This document shows positions 15,018 through 27,197 of a stretch of DNA of 36,799 nt, in pieces. Numbering within the stretch: position 1 is the first letter of the stretch; every line of letters begins with the position of its first letter. The translations under genes were made by a program, and so were the position numbers. The DNA is from Selenomonadaceae bacterium. GTDB lineage: Bacteria > Bacillota > Negativicutes > Selenomonadales > Selenomonadaceae. The notes beneath the pieces were generated by a model. That model was not told the origin of the DNA and did not search any database. It was given only the letters and a program-made list of their open reading frames with translations. The stretch is from positions 1 through 36,799 of the forward strand of contig JALFXV010000018.1 of NCBI GenBank assembly GCA_022786545.1, read 5' to 3'.

Positions 15018-16223
15018 ATGAAGGTATATAAGTGTTTTAGAATTTTGGGATGGGACTTTACCGTCACCCCTACTCGTTTTGTCCTGACAGGCCTTGTGCT
15101 TCTAATGGCAGCCACCGTGCTGTTCCGTCTTTTGACAGGCTTCCAGTATGTTACTAACCTGACCGATGAAACTCCGTGGGGCATGTGGATTGCATTTGAC
15201 GTAATGTGCGGCGTTGCCCTGGCTGGCGGCGGTTATTCCACGGCACTGCTTGTGCACATGTTCCGCTATGAGCAGTATGAGATTGTGGCCCGTGGTGCCC
15301 TGCTGACATCCCTGCTGGGCTATGTGCTGGTAATGGCAGGATTGTTCCTGGATATCGGCCAGTGGTTCAACTTCTGGCGTCCATTCGTGTCCTGGGGACA
15401 CACCTCGGTACTCTTTGAGGTATTCTGGTGTATTTCCCTGTACACCACCATCCAGAGCCTGGAGTTCTTCGAGATTATTACCGAGCGTATCCTGGTGAAG
15501 AAGCTGCACAGATATGTAGTCAAGATACTGCCTGTGCTGGTGGTAATCGGCCTTATCTTCCCGGTACTGCATCAGTCCTCCCTGGGCGGCCTGTTCCTGA
15601 TTATGAAGGAGAGGATGTTCCCACTGTGGTGGAGCGAGTTCCTGCCGATTTACTTCCTGCTTTCTTCCTTCTTCGTTGGCTCCGCCATGGTTACGATTGA
15701 GACTACTCTCGCCAAGACAGCTTATGGCCACGAGATTCCGCATGAGATTATGCTGAAGCTTACCCGTGTGGGTACCCGTATCATGGGCGTATATCTCCTG
15801 ATGAAGCTCTATGACCTGTTCTCCATGGACCTGTGGGGTTATGTGTTCCAGGGTTCTCTCCAGAGCAATATGTATTGCGTGGAGATGCTCTTTGGTATCA
15901 TCATTCCTATCCTGATTATGTTCAGCCCTCTGAGGAAGACAAGAGGCGGTCTTCTGACCTATGCCTGGCTGACAGTGCTGGGTGTTATCGTAAACCGCCT
16001 GAACTGCGTATTCACTTCCATGTATGAGAGCGGTGCTTACTTCCCTGGCATCGGCGAAATTATCGTCAGCGTGGGACTGGTTGCCCTGGGCATCCTGATT
16101 TACTGCTTCCTGGTTGAGAACTTCAATATCATCGGCAATGAGCGTGCCGTACAGGTCAAGATTGACAAGGATAAGGACATCAAGAACCTTATCTGGGCAT
16201 TGCTCCGCACCAAGAGGCATTAA
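15018..16223 (+). CDS. hybB: HybB/NrfD-type quinone-reactive membrane subunit
   Basis: A 401-residue polytopic protein of the NrfD/PsrC family, closest in layout to HybB of [NiFe] hydrogenase-2. It has about ten hydrophobic segments, TPWGMWIAFDVMCGVALAGGG early on (the family's conserved W-G-x-W-I-x-F region), DIGQWFNFWRPFVSWGHTS, and RLNCVFTSMYESGAYFPGIGEI near the end. Such subunits have no heme and exchange electrons between an iron-sulfur partner and menaquinone. It starts 2 bases after the HybA-like gene and is followed by a strong terminator, so hydA-hybA-hybB is one transcript. It would anchor the complex and pass H2 electrons to the quinone pool. The symbol is by homology. Confidence 0.88.
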   Translation: MKVYKCFRILGWDFTVTPTRFVLTGLVLLMAATVLFRLLTGFQYVTNLTDETPWGMWIAFDVMCGVALAGGGYSTALLVHMFRYEQYEIVARGALLTSLLGYVLVMAGLFLDIGQWFNFWRPFVSWGHTSVLFEVFWCISLYTTIQSLEFFEIITERILVKKLHRYVVKILPVLVVIGLIFPVLHQSSLGGLFLIMKERMFPLWWSEFLPIYFLLSSFFVGSAMVTIETTLAKTAYGHEIPHEIMLKLTRVGTRIMGVYLLMKLYDLFSMDLWGYVFQGSLQSNMYCVEMLFGIIIPILIMFSPLRKTRGGLLTYAWLTVLGVIVNRLNCVFTSMYESGAYFPGIGEIIVSVGLVALGILIYCFLVENFNIIGNERAVQVKIDKDKDIKNLIWALLRTKRH

Positions 16224-16259
16224 TCTCAAAGGTTTTTATACGGTATAAGTATTTTGTAT

Positions 16260-16305
16260 CGCCCCCGTGAGGCAGGCTTCGGCCCGCCCTGCGGGGGCGG
16301 TTTTT
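16260..16305 (+). terminator. Intrinsic terminator of the hydrogenase operon
   Basis: GC-rich stem CGCCCCCG (16260-16267) / CGGGGGCG (16292-16299), with secondary pairing in the loop, followed by five T. Confidence 0.9.
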
Positions 16306-16377
16306 CCTTGTGATGCTTTCACGGGGGATGATATAAATAAATCTCTGAAAAATCTTTTTTTGTGTTCGTTTTCATGG

Positions 16378-16383
16378 TATAAT
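16378..16383 (+). promoter_or_regulatory. -10 element before the small secreted peptide gene
   Basis: A perfect TATAAT about 56 bases before the start codon; the -35 region is a T-rich stretch without a clear match to TTGACA. Confidence 0.45.
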
Positions 16384-16438
16384 TATAGCAAGAAGAAAAA
16401 TGAAAGCTGTGTTTTTTTATTTGGAGGAGGCGATGCGC

Positions 16439-16657
16439 ATGAAAAAGTTTTTGGGAATCATGGCTGTCCTGGGGGCACTCCTGGTGGGGGGCGCAGCAGC
16501 CGGGCTGCCACAGGCTCAGGCTGCCTATGGGTGTGATTGGTGTAATGAGCGTGGCGTATGCCACGAGCGCAATACGGACTGCCCGTATTGGCAGGATGGC
16601 AGGCCGGGGCAGGGCAGGCATCAGGGGCATCACCGCGCTTCCCGCTGCCCGTGGTAA
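16439..16657 (+). CDS. Small secreted Cys/His-rich peptide, unknown function
   Basis: A 72-residue precursor. The first ~28 residues are a clear signal peptide: MKK, a hydrophobic core (FLGIMAVLGALLVGGAAA), and cleavage likely after AQA. The mature part, about 44 residues, has five Cys (CDWC, then three single Cys), several His and Arg in RHQGHHRASR, and ends CPW. The pattern suggests metal binding or disulfides, but I recognise no family. ATG 16439 is preferred because GGAGGAGG (16423-16430) lies 8 bases before it; ATG 16433 is in frame but only 2 bases from it. It is a single-gene unit between the hydrogenase operon and the tRNA genes. Confidence 0.7.
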   Translation: MKKFLGIMAVLGALLVGGAAAGLPQAQAAYGCDWCNERGVCHERNTDCPYWQDGRPGQGRHQGHHRASRCPW

Positions 16658-16710
16658 GGCAGCCGGTGCGGCTTAGGCAGGGCTATCTGGCACGTGTGTG
16701 ATGAAGCTTG

Positions 16711-16748
16711 GTAAGGTGATAATTTGCTAGTAAGGTGATAATTTGCTA
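16711..16748 (+). repeat. Tandem 19-base direct repeat upstream of the tRNA promoter
   Basis: Two exact adjacent copies of a 19-base unit beginning GTAAGGTGAT (16711-16729 and 16730-16748) lie 17 bases before the -35 box of the tRNA operon. Confidence 0.9.
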
Positions 16749-16764
16749 ATTGTTAAAATTTTAT

Positions 16765-16793
16765 TTGACAAATACTTATCAGGCTGATATAAT
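16765..16793 (+). promoter_or_regulatory. Consensus vegetative promoter of the tRNA operon
   Basis: TTGACA (16765-16770), a 17-base spacer, TATAAT (16788-16793): both hexamers match the housekeeping sigma consensus exactly. The tRNA-fMet starts 45 bases after the -10. Confidence 0.93.
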
Positions 16794-16837
16794 ACCAAAT
16801 TGTGTGGTGCTTATGAGAGCGTAGGCGTCACTTATAT

Positions 16838-16913
<76 letters not shown>

Positions 16914-16943
16914 AATGGTGTTTGCCATTTTTGCTGTGCGTGT

Positions 16944-17019
<76 letters not shown>

Positions 17020-17023
17020 TATT

Positions 17024-17100
17024 GGCTGCGTAGCTCAGCTGGCTAGAGCATTCGGTTCATACCCGGAGTGTCAGGAGTTCAAGTCTCTTCGCAGCCACCA
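17024..17100 (+). tRNA. Elongator tRNA-Met (anticodon CAT)
   Basis: A 77-base cloverleaf with acceptor GGCTGCG / CGCAGCC and encoded CCA. The anticodon loop is TTCATAC with CAT at 17058-17060. The paired first base and GGCTGCGTAGCTCAG body match elongator Met rather than initiator or the lysidine Ile tRNA. Confidence 0.93.
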
Positions 17101-17112
17101 TTTGATGATATT

Positions 17113-17138
17113 GCCTCGGCGAAATGCCGGGGCTTTTT
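17113..17138 (+). terminator. Terminator of the tRNA operon
   Basis: Stem GCCTCGGC (17113-17120) / GCCGGGGC (17126-17133) with loop GAAAT and five T. Confidence 0.92.
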
Positions 17139-17217
17139 GCTGTGCAGTTTTTTAGCCTTGTATCTGCTGCATTTTTTCAGCGGGGGCGTGATTTTAAACA
17201 AATTTTCGTGTTCCCTA

Positions 17218-17246
17218 TTGGCGTGAAGGGGATTTTGGTGTAAAAT
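17218..17246 (+). promoter_or_regulatory. Likely ilvD promoter
   Basis: TTGGCG (17218-17223), 17-base spacer, TAAAAT (17241-17246), about 70 bases before the ilvD start. I see no leader peptide or T-box in the remaining leader. Confidence 0.6.
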
Positions 17247-17315
17247 AATATGAAACTGAAGTATACAAAATATAGAAGCTGACTTTGGCTAATTTTGTTT
17301 TAGGAGAGTTGTGTA

Positions 17316-18980
17316 ATGAAATCTGATGTTGTTAAGAAGGGCGCAACAAGGTGCGCTCATCGTTCTTTGTTTAATGCTATGGGCTTTGGGCCGGAGGATT
17401 TGCAGAAGCCGTTGATTGGTATCTGCAATTCCTTCAACGAGGTTATTCCGGGGCATATTCATCTGCGGGAGATAACTGAGGCTGCCAAGCTGGGGGTTGC
17501 TGCTGCCGGCGGTACGCCGATGGAGTTCCCGGCTATTGGCGTGTGCGATGGTATCGCTATGGGCCATACCGGCATGAAGTTCTCCCTGGCCAGCCGCGAG
17601 CTGATTGCCGATTCCATCGAGGCTGTGGCTACTGCTACCGGCTTTGACGGCCTGGTGCTGATTCCTAACTGTGACAAGGTTGTGCCTGGCATGCTGATGG
17701 CAGCTGCCCGCCTGAACATTCCTTGCGTGGTTGTCAGCGGCGGCCCGATGCTGCCTGGCCGCTACAATGGCCGTGACATCAGCGTAAGCCAGTCCTTTGA
17801 GGCTGCCGGTGAGTTTGCTGCAGGCAAGATTTCCGAGGCAGACATGACTGCCATCGAGGCTGCTGCCTGCCCTGGCTGTGGTTCCTGTGCAGGCCTCTTT
17901 ACTGCTAATACCATGAACTGCCTGACTGAGGCCCTTGGCATGGGCTTGCCTGGCAACGGTACCATTCCTGCTGCCTACACCGGTGCACGCCGCCAGCTGG
18001 CAAAGCGTGCCGGTCAGGTTATCATGAAGCTGATTGAGAAGGATATTAAGCCACGGGATATTCTGACGGAAAAGGCCTTTGAAAATGCCATTACTGTTGA
18101 TATGGGTATCGGCGGTTCCACTAATACGGTACTGCATTTGACGGCTATTGCTCATGAGGCAGGCATTGAGCTGCCGGCAGCCAAGTTTGATGAAATTAGC
18201 CGCCGCACTCCTTATATTGCCAAGCTGAGCCCGGCAGGCGCCCATCACATGATTGATTTGAACGAGGCTGGCGGCATCAATGCCGTTATGAAGGAGCTGT
18301 CCAAGAAGGGTGTCATCCATACTGATGCCATGACTGTTGTGGGCACTGTGGAGGAGAAGATTGCCAATGCCAGGACGCTCCGCCCGGATGTCATCAGGAC
18401 TGTGGATGAGCCGTACCGCAAGGAGGGCGGCCTGGCCATCCTGTCCGGCAATCTCTGCCCTGAGAATGCTGTCGTAAAGGCGTCTGCCGTGGCAGAGGAT
18501 ATGCTGGTTTACTCCGGCAAGGCCAAGTGCTTCAGCTCTGAGGAGTCTGCTGTCAATGCCATTATGGAGGGGCAGATTGTGGAGGGTGATGTAGTTGTTA
18601 TCCGCTACGAAGGCCCTAAGGGCGGCCCGGGCATGCAGGAGATGCTGAATCCGACTGCCGTTATCTCAGGCCGTGGCCTGAAGGTGGGCCTGATTACTGA
18701 TGGCCGTTTCTCCGGCGCCAGCCGCGGTGCCTGCATCGGCCATGTTTCCCCTGAGGCGATGGCTGGCGGCCCGATTGCCCTGATTGAGGATGGGGACATC
18801 ATCGATATCGATATCCCGAACCGCAAGCTGGAGCTGCGTGTCAGCGATGAGGAACTGGCCCAGCGCAAGGCTGCCTGGGTGAAGCCTGAGCCTAAGATTA
18901 AGACCGGCTACCTGTCCCGCTACGCCAAACTGACCACCTCCGCTTCCAAGGGTGCGGTAGTGACTGCTGACTGCGATTGA
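17316..18980 (+). CDS. ilvD: Dihydroxy-acid dehydratase
   Basis: IlvD removes water from 2,3-dihydroxy acids in valine, leucine and isoleucine synthesis, using an iron-sulfur cluster. The 554-residue protein is full length. The cluster-binding cysteines are visible as NCDKVVPGM (C119) and CPGCGSC (C185-C191), and the C-terminal half has the conserved [10 protein letters not shown] and [19 protein letters not shown]. The ATG follows AGGAGAG. No other branched-chain amino acid gene is nearby. trmL starts 19 bases after the stop, so the two probably share a transcript. Confidence 0.97.
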   Translation: MKSDVVKKGATRCAHRSLFNAMGFGPEDLQKPLIGICNSFNEVIPGHIHLREITEAAKLGVAAAGGTPMEFPAIGVCDGIAMGHTGMKFSLASRELIADSIEAVATATGFDGLVLIPNCDKVVPGMLMAAARLNIPCVVVSGGPMLPGRYNGRDISVSQSFEAAGEFAAGKISEADMTAIEAAACPGCGSCAGLFTANTMNCLTEALGMGLPGNGTIPAAYTGARRQLAKRAGQVIMKLIEKDIKPRDILTEKAFENAITVDMGIGGSTNTVLHLTAIAHEAGIELPAAKFDEISRRTPYIAKLSPAGAHHMIDLNEAGGINAVMKELSKKGVIHTDAMTVVGTVEEKIANARTLRPDVIRTVDEPYRKEGGLAILSGNLCPENAVVKASAVAEDMLVYSGKAKCFSSEESAVNAIMEGQIVEGDVVVIRYEGPKGGPGMQEMLNPTAVISGRGLKVGLITDGRFSGASRGACIGHVSPEAMAGGPIALIEDGDIIDIDIPNRKLELRVSDEELAQRKAAWVKPEPKIKTGYLSRYAKLTTSASKGAVVTADCD

Positions 18981-18999
18981 TGGCTGCAGGTGACAGGAA

Positions 19000-19482
19000 A
19001 TGCACATCGTACTGATTGAGCCGGAAATACCCGGCAATACCGGCAATATTGCCCGCCTGTGCGCTGCTACGGGCATCGAGCTGCATCTGGTGAAGCCCCT
19101 GGGCTTTTCCATTGATGACAAGCATCTGAAGCGGGCCGGGCTGGATTATTGGCACCTTGTCAAGGTGCATGTCCATGAATGTTTTGCCGAGGTAAAGGCC
19201 ATGTACCCGGGGCATAAATTCCATTACTGCTCCACCAAGGCGCCCAGGGCCCATTCTGAGGCGCAGTTTGGCAGGGATGATATGCTGGTATTCGGCAAGG
19301 AAACAGCCGGTATCCCGGAGGATATCCTGAAGGCGAACTGGGAGCACTGCATCCGTATTCCCATGATTGAGGGAGCCCGTTCCCTGAACCTGTCCAATGC
19401 GGCGGCGATTGTGGCCTATGAGGCGATGCGGCAGCTGGATTATGCCAATCTCTTGCAGGAGGGGCCAGGCACCAGAAGCTGA
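19000..19482 (+). CDS. trmL: tRNA (cytidine(34)-2'-O)-methyltransferase
   Basis: A 160-residue SPOUT-fold methyltransferase of the TrmL/YibK type, which 2'-O-methylates the wobble base of tRNA-Leu isoacceptors. Motifs: IEPEIPGNTGNIARLC (motif 1), then LVFGKETAGIPEDIL (motif 2) and IPMIEGARSLNLSNAAAIVAYEAMRQ (motif 3, the knot that binds S-adenosylmethionine). It lacks the extra N-terminal domain of larger SpoU enzymes. It lies 19 bases after ilvD. Confidence 0.95.
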   Translation: MHIVLIEPEIPGNTGNIARLCAATGIELHLVKPLGFSIDDKHLKRAGLDYWHLVKVHVHECFAEVKAMYPGHKFHYCSTKAPRAHSEAQFGRDDMLVFGKETAGIPEDILKANWEHCIRIPMIEGARSLNLSNAAAIVAYEAMRQLDYANLLQEGPGTRS

Positions 19483-19594
19483 TGCTTGGTAAATCCGCTG
19501 TTAATGCCGCTGCTGATTGGCGCAGGCGATTATGGCAAATTTAGATGATTGATGAATTATGATAAATAATGCACATTTTTAGGAGGAAATTGTT

Positions 19595-20524
19595 TTGAGT
19601 AAAGTATTTGTTACCGGTCATAAAAATCCTGATACTGATTCTATCTGCTCTGCACTGGGTTATGCTGCCCTGAAGCGGGGCCTGGGGGTGGATGCTGTGG
19701 CAATCCGTGCCGGTGAGGTGAACAAGGAGACTCAGTATGCCCTGGATTACTTCAAGGTGGAGGCACCGGAGCTGGTGCAGTCCGTAGAGGAAAAGCAGCC
19801 TATTATTTTGGTTGACCACAATGAGGAAGGTCAGGCAGTGGACGGCATGGCAGCTGCTGAACTGCAGGAGATTGTTGACCATCACCGCCTGGGCGGCATC
19901 AATACTGCCAACCCGATTTTCGTGCACATTGAGCCTGTTGGCTGTACTGCCACCATCGTTACCAAGATGTTTGCCTGCCAGGGCGTGGAAATGCCGAAGG
20001 AGATTGCAGGCTTGCTGCTGTCCGCTATTGTTTCTGATACTGTTCTCTTTAAGTCTCCGACCTGCACACAGCAGGACAAGGATGCCGCTGAAAAGCTGGC
20101 AGGTATTGCCGGTGTTGATTTGAAGGAGTACGGCATGGCTATGCTGAAGGCAGGTGCCGACCTGGGTGACCTGACTCCTGCCCAGATTGCTAAAACTGAC
20201 TCCAAGCCGTTCTCATTTGGCAGCTACAAGGCTATCGTCAGCCAGATTTCCGTAATGGACACCGCCGATATCCTGGCAAAGAAGGCAGAGCTGACTGCTG
20301 CCATGAATGAGCTGTGCAAGGCAGAGGGCTATGACCTGGCTCTGCTGATGGTTACTGATATCATGGAGGAGTCCACGGAGCTGGTATTTGTGGGCGAGCC
20401 GAAGCAGCTGATTGCTGACGCCTTTGGCAAGGAGCTTAATGGTGATTCTGTTTATCTGCCAGGGGTTATGTCCCGCAAGAAGCAGATTGTACCGCAGCTG
20501 ACTGAGGCTGCTGCAAAGCTGTAA
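19595..20524 (+). CDS. ppaC: Manganese-dependent inorganic pyrophosphatase
   Basis: A 309-residue family II (DHH) pyrophosphatase, a cytosolic enzyme typical of Firmicutes that hydrolyses pyrophosphate using Mn. Visible: VTGHKNPDTDS with the metal ligands at the N-terminus, the DHN of LVDHNEEGQ, the DHH motif in EIVDHHRLGG, and the C-terminal PGVMSRKKQIVPQL substrate-binding segment. The start is TTG 19595, with AGGAGG (19581-19586) 8 bases before it. It stands alone, followed by a terminator at 20612. Confidence 0.96.
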   Translation: MSKVFVTGHKNPDTDSICSALGYAALKRGLGVDAVAIRAGEVNKETQYALDYFKVEAPELVQSVEEKQPIILVDHNEEGQAVDGMAAAELQEIVDHHRLGGINTANPIFVHIEPVGCTATIVTKMFACQGVEMPKEIAGLLLSAIVSDTVLFKSPTCTQQDKDAAEKLAGIAGVDLKEYGMAMLKAGADLGDLTPAQIAKTDSKPFSFGSYKAIVSQISVMDTADILAKKAELTAAMNELCKAEGYDLALLMVTDIMEESTELVFVGEPKQLIADAFGKELNGDSVYLPGVMSRKKQIVPQLTEAAAKL

Positions 20525-20611
20525 TAGGTCTGTAATAAGTCAGAGCTTGGATGTTAAAGCTTAGATGTTAGAGCTTAAAGTTTAGAGCTGTAAGAGTTTA
20601 GTTGTGATAAT

Positions 20612-20651
20612 GGGCTGGCAGAGGTTGCTTATGGCTAATGCCAGCCCTTTT
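20612..20651 (+). terminator. Terminator after ppaC
   Basis: Perfect stem GGGCTGGCA (20612-20620) / TGCCAGCCC (20639-20647), then TTTT. Between ppaC and this stem is a stretch of loosely repeated AGCTTAGATGTTA-like sequence (20545-20600) with no gene. Confidence 0.85.
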
Positions 20652-20739
20652 GTGTTAGTTATGCCACAGGGCAATCATAAGCTGAATGGTTTGTATTGAG
20701 GCGGTCAGGGAGTGACCGAGAGCGGGAGGATGAAGCGGC

Positions 20740-25342
<4,603 letters not shown>

Positions 25343-25393
25343 GGTGCTGATGAAATCATGAGGGCGCAGATAGCTGGTTAACTAAAAAGAAAA

Positions 25394-25436
25394 GCCTCAG
25401 TATTGCCAAATGCTGATAAATTGGCAATACTGAGGC
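25394..25436. terminator. Bidirectional terminator between ligA and the toxin gene
   Basis: A perfect 16-bp stem (25394-25409 with 25421-25436; core CAGTATTGCCAA / TTGGCAATACTG). The minus-strand side runs into TTTTCTTTTT, so it ends the toxin-antitoxin transcript and probably also ligA. Confidence 0.88.
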
Positions 25437-25445
25437 AGCTGTGCT

Positions 25446-25724
25446 TTATTTGAATAACTCGCTGTGGGAGCCCAGGCGGGCGAGGAACAGCGTATCACCC
25501 TCAATGCGGTAGATGAGCAGCCAGTCCGGCTGTATGTGACATTCACGGAAATACTTGTAGTTGCTGCTTAATTTATGGTCGTGGTATTGCAGGGGGAGCT
25601 TTTGGCGGTTGAGGAGAAGAATTAATACTTTTTCCAGCAGCTCAAGCTTTTTACCTTGACGGATGGCACGTTCAAAATCTTTTTTGTATTGGCTGGATTC
25701 TTTGACATACAGCATCATAATCAC
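25446..25724 (-). CDS. yafQ: YafQ-type mRNA interferase toxin (RelE superfamily)
   Basis: A 92-residue RelE-fold toxin of the YafQ branch, a ribosome-dependent mRNA endonuclease. The catalytic His/Asp set is present: His in YHDHKLSSNYKYFRECHIQPDWLLIYR (His-Asp-His, then His and Asp) and the C-terminal His in RLGSHSELF. The longest frame begins at GTG (complement of 25722-25724), overlapping the antitoxin stop. In-frame ATGs at the complement of 25716-25718 and 25713-25715 are equally credible. The overlap with the antitoxin gene keeps the two proteins in balance through coupled translation. Confidence 0.9.
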   Translation of the reverse strand: MIMMLYVKESSQYKKDFERAIRQGKKLELLEKVLILLLNRQKLPLQYHDHKLSSNYKYFRECHIQPDWLLIYRIEGDTLFLARLGSHSELFK

Positions 25725-25999
25725 CGCTGAAAACGTTTGGCAAGATATTCGGCTCCCGGTTCTGCAACCATTTTTGCATCATAAAATTCTTCCATAGCTG
25801 CTTTGGTGGCATAGTTGGGAATTTCTTCGGGCAGACTGATTTCAAATGGTATTTTGCGGTGGTTTACTACCGATTGGGCGAAAATTGTAAATGCCGAGGT
25901 CATTGTTAAACCAAGCTTTTTAAAAATTTCCTCGCTTTGTTCCTTCAGGTTAGTGTCCATGCGGAATTGCACCATGCTGGTAGCTGCTTTGGCTGGCAT
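25721..25999 (-). CDS. dinJ: RelB/DinJ-type antitoxin
   Basis: A 92-residue antitoxin. The N-terminal half is the ribbon-helix-helix DNA-binding domain of RelB/DinJ: VQFRMDTNLKEQSEEIFKKLGLTMTSAFTIFAQSVV. The C-terminal part (EEFYDAKMVAEPGAEYLAKRF) should wrap the toxin. An AGGAGG ribosome binding site precedes the ATG. It leads a two-gene leftward operon. A palindrome over its promoter suggests autorepression, as known for the family. Confidence 0.92.
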   Translation of the reverse strand: MPAKAATSMVQFRMDTNLKEQSEEIFKKLGLTMTSAFTIFAQSVVNHRKIPFEISLPEEIPNYATKAAMEEFYDAKMVAEPGAEYLAKRFQR

Positions 26000-26021
26000 A
26001 ATAATTTACCTCCTAAAAATA

Positions 26022-26061
26022 TGTTTGTAAATATTATATTGCAAACAAAGTTAGATGTCAA
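26022..26061 (-). promoter_or_regulatory. Promoter of the toxin-antitoxin operon with overlapping operator
   Basis: On the minus strand: TTGACA (26061 to 26056), 17-base spacer, TATAAT (26038 to 26033), both perfect. An inverted repeat, TGTTTGTAA (26022-26030) / TTGCAAACA (26039-26047), matching at 8 of 9 positions, is centred exactly on the -10. An antitoxin dimer bound there would block RNA polymerase. Confidence 0.85.
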
Positions 26062-26113
26062 TCAAATGTAATACAATTATTATGGTTATATATCAGGAGA
26101 AAAGGGAGAGCTT

Positions 26114-26647
26114 ATGGCGAAACTGACATACAATATACCAAAGGATTATACGGTTATAGACCTGGAAACAACCGGGACAAGTCCCGCAAAAAATGAAATC
26201 ATTGAGATTGCCTGCCTGAAATACCGGCAGGGGGAGCAGGTGGAGGCTATTCAGCAGCTGGTGCGGCCTAGGAGAAGGATTTCGTATTTTATTCAGAATT
26301 TTACTGGCATCACCAATGAGATGGTGGCGGATGCCCCGATGATTGAGGAAGTCCTGCCTGCAATCAGTGCCTTTTTGCAGGGGGAGACCATCGTAGGGCA
26401 CAATGTGAATTTCGATATGAATTTCCTCAAGGCTCAGGGGGTGAACTTTGATGGCTGGTACTTGGACACGCTGTATCTTTCCAGGAAGCTGCTGAAAAAT
26501 GTGTCCTGCCACAAGCTGGAATATCTCTGTGATTATTTCGGCATTGTTGATACCCACCACCGGGCGGCCTCTGACTGCCTGATGACCAATGAGCTGATGT
26601 ACAGGCTTTCCAGCCTGCCGGAGTATCAGAAGCTATCTGCCATGTGA
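26114..26647 (+). CDS. DEDDh 3'-5' exonuclease, DnaQ/PolC-epsilon type
   Basis: A 177-residue stand-alone exonuclease domain. The four acidic residues and catalytic His are visible: VIDLETTG (Asp, Glu), GHNVNFDMNFL (Asp) and HHRAASDC (His, Asp). NFTGITNEMVADAP is the conserved segment after the first motif. It resembles the proofreading domains of DNA polymerase III but is short and not fused to a polymerase, so a repair or RNA/DNA end-trimming role is also possible. It diverges from the toxin-antitoxin operon. Confidence 0.88.
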   Translation: MAKLTYNIPKDYTVIDLETTGTSPAKNEIIEIACLKYRQGEQVEAIQQLVRPRRRISYFIQNFTGITNEMVADAPMIEEVLPAISAFLQGETIVGHNVNFDMNFLKAQGVNFDGWYLDTLYLSRKLLKNVSCHKLEYLCDYFGIVDTHHRAASDCLMTNELMYRLSSLPEYQKLSAM

Positions 26648-26714
26648 GGGAATTGCCCTTGGCTGATGATAGCTAGAAAGAAAGTTTTTTGTATTCTGAG
26701 TGAGAAAATATGTC

Positions 26715-26743
26715 TTGACAGAATTTGTTTTTTGATGTAGCAT
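26715..26743 (+). promoter_or_regulatory. Promoter of the cobalamin uptake operon
   Basis: TTGACA (26715-26720), 17-base spacer, TAGCAT (26738-26743). Transcription would start just before the riboswitch. Confidence 0.65.
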
Positions 26744-26770
26744 GAAAAAAGGTTGTACAAATTGAATATG

Positions 26771-27013
26771 GTTGTGTCAGGTACCTTGGCATGGCGTTTT
26801 GCTATGCCGGGTTTAAAAGGGAATACCGGTGCAAAGCCGGAGCGGTCCCGCCACTGTAAGGGGAGTGCTGTGCATAAGTTATGTCACTGGAGCAAGGGCT
26901 CTGGGAAGGCGCACAGGCATGATGAACCTGAGCCAGGAGAACTGCCTGTCATGAATCACCGTTAAGGCAGGCAACGATGCTTTGCCGCACCCACGAGCGA
27001 TGGGGAGGAGATT
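26771..27013 (+). ncRNA. Cobalamin riboswitch 1 (upstream of btuB)
   Basis: The conserved cobalamin aptamer core is clear: TTAAAAGGGAATACCGGT, the B12 box GTCCCGCCACTGT at 26845-26857, GGGAAGGCG, and the 3' strand AGCCAGGAGAACTGCCTG (26931-26948). Beyond the core a second block (CACCGTTA ... CGAGCGATGGG to ~27013) is shared with riboswitch 2 and may be a peripheral kissing-loop domain. The terminator at 27023-27060 follows directly, so cobalamin binding should stop transcription before the receptor operon. Confidence 0.93.
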
Positions 27014-27022
27014 GACGATAAC

Positions 27023-27060
27023 AAGGGGAGTCTTTCTTTTTATGGAAGGGCTCCTTTTTT
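27023..27060 (+). terminator. Riboswitch-controlled terminator before btuB
   Basis: AAGGGGAGTCTTTC (27023-27036) pairs with GAAGGGCTCCTTTT (27045-27058) through a full 14-bp stem using several G-U pairs, ending in T6. It is the likely expression platform of the first cobalamin riboswitch. Confidence 0.85.
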
Positions 27061-27197
27061 GGTATGATTTTATGCATGATTTCCAGTTTTAGGATTTGCT
27101 GCATGATTTCATCCATAGGTATTTGCCGGTCAAAGCTTTTCAGGCTTGTGGCCGGTTTATTTTTTTACAGCCAGAATCAGAAAAGGAGAGAAATTGT

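Noticed and set aside
17289-18320. 343-codon open frame on the minus strand
   Set aside because: It is the antisense shadow of ilvD and its product resembles no family.
26753-26965. 70-codon frame on the plus strand before btuB
   Set aside because: It lies entirely within the cobalamin riboswitch.
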